Positions 5,364 to 6,314 of a DNA stretch of 6,314 nt are shown here, piece by piece. Under the pieces are notes generated by a model, which was not told the DNA's origin, did no database searches, and saw nothing but the letters and a program-made list of their open reading frames with translations. Numbering within the stretch: the first letter of the stretch is position 1; every line of letters begins with the position of its first letter. The stretch comes from Solobacterium sp. GTDB taxonomy: Bacteria; Bacillota_I; Bacilli_A; Erysipelotrichales; Erysipelotrichaceae. Location: contig JAEEHG010000051.1 in NCBI GenBank assembly GCA_016280695.1, positions 1 to 6,314 of the forward strand. The letters are read 5' to 3'. A program made the translations under genes and the position numbers.

Positions 5364-6077
5364 ATGGACGAACGGATGAACAGACCCATACCTGTACCGG
5401 GACAGCTGTTCGCGGAATCAGAACCGCAGTTCTGTGACAGCCCGCTCGTGCGGATCGTGCCTGATGACAGGCTGGAAATACATATGATGTATCCCGCCCT
5501 GGGCATGCGCAGCGGGTATCATGACTGCCTGCTGCGAAAGGAAGCGGCGGACATGCTGGAAACAGCGAAGGCACTCCTGCCGGAAGGTTTCCGCTTTGTC
5601 ATCTGGGATGCGTGGCGGCCCTTTGCCCTGCAGCAGGAACTGTATACCTATTACCGGGATGTGATTATTGAAGAGTTTCATCTGGCAGGGAAGAGTGCGG
5701 CCGAGCAGGCGGAGTTCATCTCGCAGTTTGTGGCGGACCCGGTGGCGGACAGGACATATCCGCCGGCCCACACCACCGGCGGGGCAGTTGACCTGACCAT
5801 TGCCGGCCCGGACGGACTGCTGGCCATGGGCACGGAATTTGATGCCTTTACAGACCGTACGGAAACAGTCTGGTTTGAACAGAACGATACAGATGAAACG
5901 GTCCGGGACAACCGCCGGCTGCTGTACCACATCATGACCGAAGCCGGTTTCACCAACCTGGCCAGTGAGTGGTGGCACTATGAAACCGGGGACCGCAACT
6001 GGTCAAAAGTGACCGGCAGACCGGCCTGCTATGCCGGTATCTTTACCCCGGAAGAAGCGGAAAGCATGATCATCTGA
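5364..6077 (+). CDS. D-Ala-D-Ala dipeptidase, VanX/DdpX family (peptidase M15D)
   Basis: Zinc dipeptidase that splits D-alanyl-D-alanine in the cytoplasm; there is no signal peptide or membrane segment. The 237-residue chain has all the family's key sites. DAWRP holds Arg85 (the VanX Arg71 equivalent). HTTGGAVDL supplies zinc ligands His136 and Asp143. EWWHYE gives catalytic base Glu202 and third zinc ligand His205. GTEFDAF (156-162) is the conserved loop after the metal site. It is about 35 residues longer than VanX (202), mostly from N-terminal residues 1-35 and a loop near 108-130. GGAGG (5352-5356), seven bases before the ATG, lies inside the end of the upstream lipoprotein gene, and the ATG is two bases past its stop, so translation is coupled. 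No vanR/S/H/A-type gene is in view, so dipeptide recycling or use as a nutrient is more likely than glycopeptide resistance. Confidence 0.92.
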   Translation: MDERMNRPIPVPGQLFAESEPQFCDSPLVRIVPDDRLEIHMMYPALGMRSGYHDCLLRKEAADMLETAKALLPEGFRFVIWDAWRPFALQQELYTYYRDVIIEEFHLAGKSAAEQAEFISQFVADPVADRTYPPAHTTGGAVDLTIAGPDGLLAMGTEFDAFTDRTETVWFEQNDTDETVRDNRRLLYHIMTEAGFTNLASEWWHYETGDRNWSKVTGRPACYAGIFTPEEAESMII

Positions 6078-6080
6078 AAG

Positions 6081-6107
6081 AAACCCGGATCCTGATTCCG
6101 GGTTTTT
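6081..6107 (+). terminator. Rho-independent terminator after the dipeptidase gene
   Basis: AAACCCGGA and TCCGGGTTT form a perfect 9-bp stem (6081-6089 and 6097-6105) with a 7-base loop, continuing into a five-T run, three bases after the dipeptidase stop. It closes the lipoprotein-dipeptidase operon. Confidence 0.93.
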
Positions 6108-6121
6108 ATGAACCTCTGTAC

Positions 6122-6127
6122 TATAAT
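6122..6127 (+). promoter_or_regulatory. Consensus -10 hexamer for the Nudix gene
   Basis: A perfect TATAAT lies 28 bases before the ATG at 6156, giving a leader of about 20 bases. The -35 position falls within the T-tract side of the preceding terminator (about 6099-6104) and does not match TTGACA, and there is no TGn extension, so it may be weak or activator-dependent. Confidence 0.5.
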
Positions 6128-6155
6128 GGTCCATATAGAACAGGGGATAACAGAC

Positions 6156-6314
6156 ATGGAACTGATCGAAAAAACGTGTAACCGCCGGCTGCGCTATGAA
6201 GGCCCGGTTGTCAAGGTGTATGAGGATGATGCCCTGATGCCCTCGGGAAATCATGCCCTGCGGGTCGTGGTGGACCATCCCGGCGGCGTGGCGGTTGCGA
6301 TGGAGGATGAAGAG
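6156..6314 (+). CDS. Nudix hydrolase, ADP-ribose pyrophosphatase-like (3'-truncated by window)
   Basis: The first 53 residues match the N-terminal domain of NudF-type ADP-ribose pyrophosphatases, which hydrolyse ADP-ribose to AMP and ribose 5-phosphate in the cytosol. The family pattern is MELIEKT at the start, a YEGPVVKVYEDD strand pair, then HALRVVVDHPGGVAVAMEDEE, equivalent to the conserved REVVEHPGGVAIVALDE stretch before the FRY segment. The Nudix box itself (GX5EX7REUXEEXGU) lies beyond the right edge, so catalytic residues cannot be checked. AGGGGA (6142-6147) ends eight bases before the ATG, and an independent -10 lies upstream after the preceding terminator, so this is a new transcription unit unrelated to the dipeptidase operon. 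Confidence 0.85.
   Translation, partial: MELIEKTCNRRLRYEGPVVKVYEDDALMPSGNHALRVVVDHPGGVAVAMEDEE

Noticed and set aside
3838..5574. Very long (578-codon) minus-strand open frame
   Set aside because: It lies antisense to the YD-repeat lipoprotein and the dipeptidase and runs into the cobalamin aptamer. Its product lacks any coherent domain, while the sense frames show a lipobox and zinc-site motifs.
5364..6077. Vancomycin-resistance determinant
   Set aside because: A VanX-family enzyme alone does not give resistance. No vanH, ligase or VanRS-like gene is in view, and the family is widespread in dipeptide recycling.

Overview
This window reads as a chromosomal segment of a Bacillota (Firmicutes) bacterium. 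By eye it is close to half G+C. Shine-Dalgarno sites are strong and AGGAGG-like, there are two short lipoproteins with LLTGC lipoboxes, Rho-independent terminators with T-runs, and an ECF-type vitamin transporter S component under a cobalamin riboswitch. The species cannot be named from the sequence. No insertion sequence, phage gene, tRNA, rRNA or CRISPR array is visible.

Layout. (1) 1-554, plus strand: an unrecognised soluble protein whose frame is open at the left edge, converging on (2) a small lipoprotein of unknown function (653-1204, minus), with a bidirectional hairpin terminator between them. (3) A MATE-family multidrug/cation antiporter (1294-2661, minus) with a strong terminator, a good sigma-A-type promoter and a hairpin plus T6 in its leader. 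(4) A vitamin B12 uptake operon on the minus strand: cobalamin riboswitch aptamer (3806-3976), a repeat-rich leader, a membrane-anchored DUF4430/transcobalamin-C-terminal-like protein (3274-3699) and an ECF transporter S component (2761-3267). (5) A divergent plus-strand pair: a Tyr-rich YD-repeat-like lipoprotein (4135-5361) tightly coupled to a VanX/DdpX-type D-Ala-D-Ala dipeptidase (5364-6077), closed by a terminator. (6) The start of a Nudix ADP-ribose pyrophosphatase-like gene (6156 to right edge).

How the parts work together. The clearest system is the B12 module. The riboswitch senses cobalamin, the DUF4430 protein sits outside the membrane with a fold class related to the C-terminal domain of animal transcobalamin, and the S component should dock with a shared ECF energising module encoded elsewhere. 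The DUF4430 and S-component genes are in one reading frame, separated by one TGA and two codons, and the second gene has no visible ribosome site, so translational coupling is likely. The leader between aptamer and start codon carries two mutually exclusive pairings: a perfect 9-bp hairpin, or a 13-bp duplex (two G-U pairs) that would bury the AUG of the DUF4430 gene. This is the most interesting regulatory structure in the window. The dipeptidase has no vanR/S/H/A-type neighbours here, so a peptidoglycan-dipeptide recycling or nutrient role is more likely than glycopeptide resistance.
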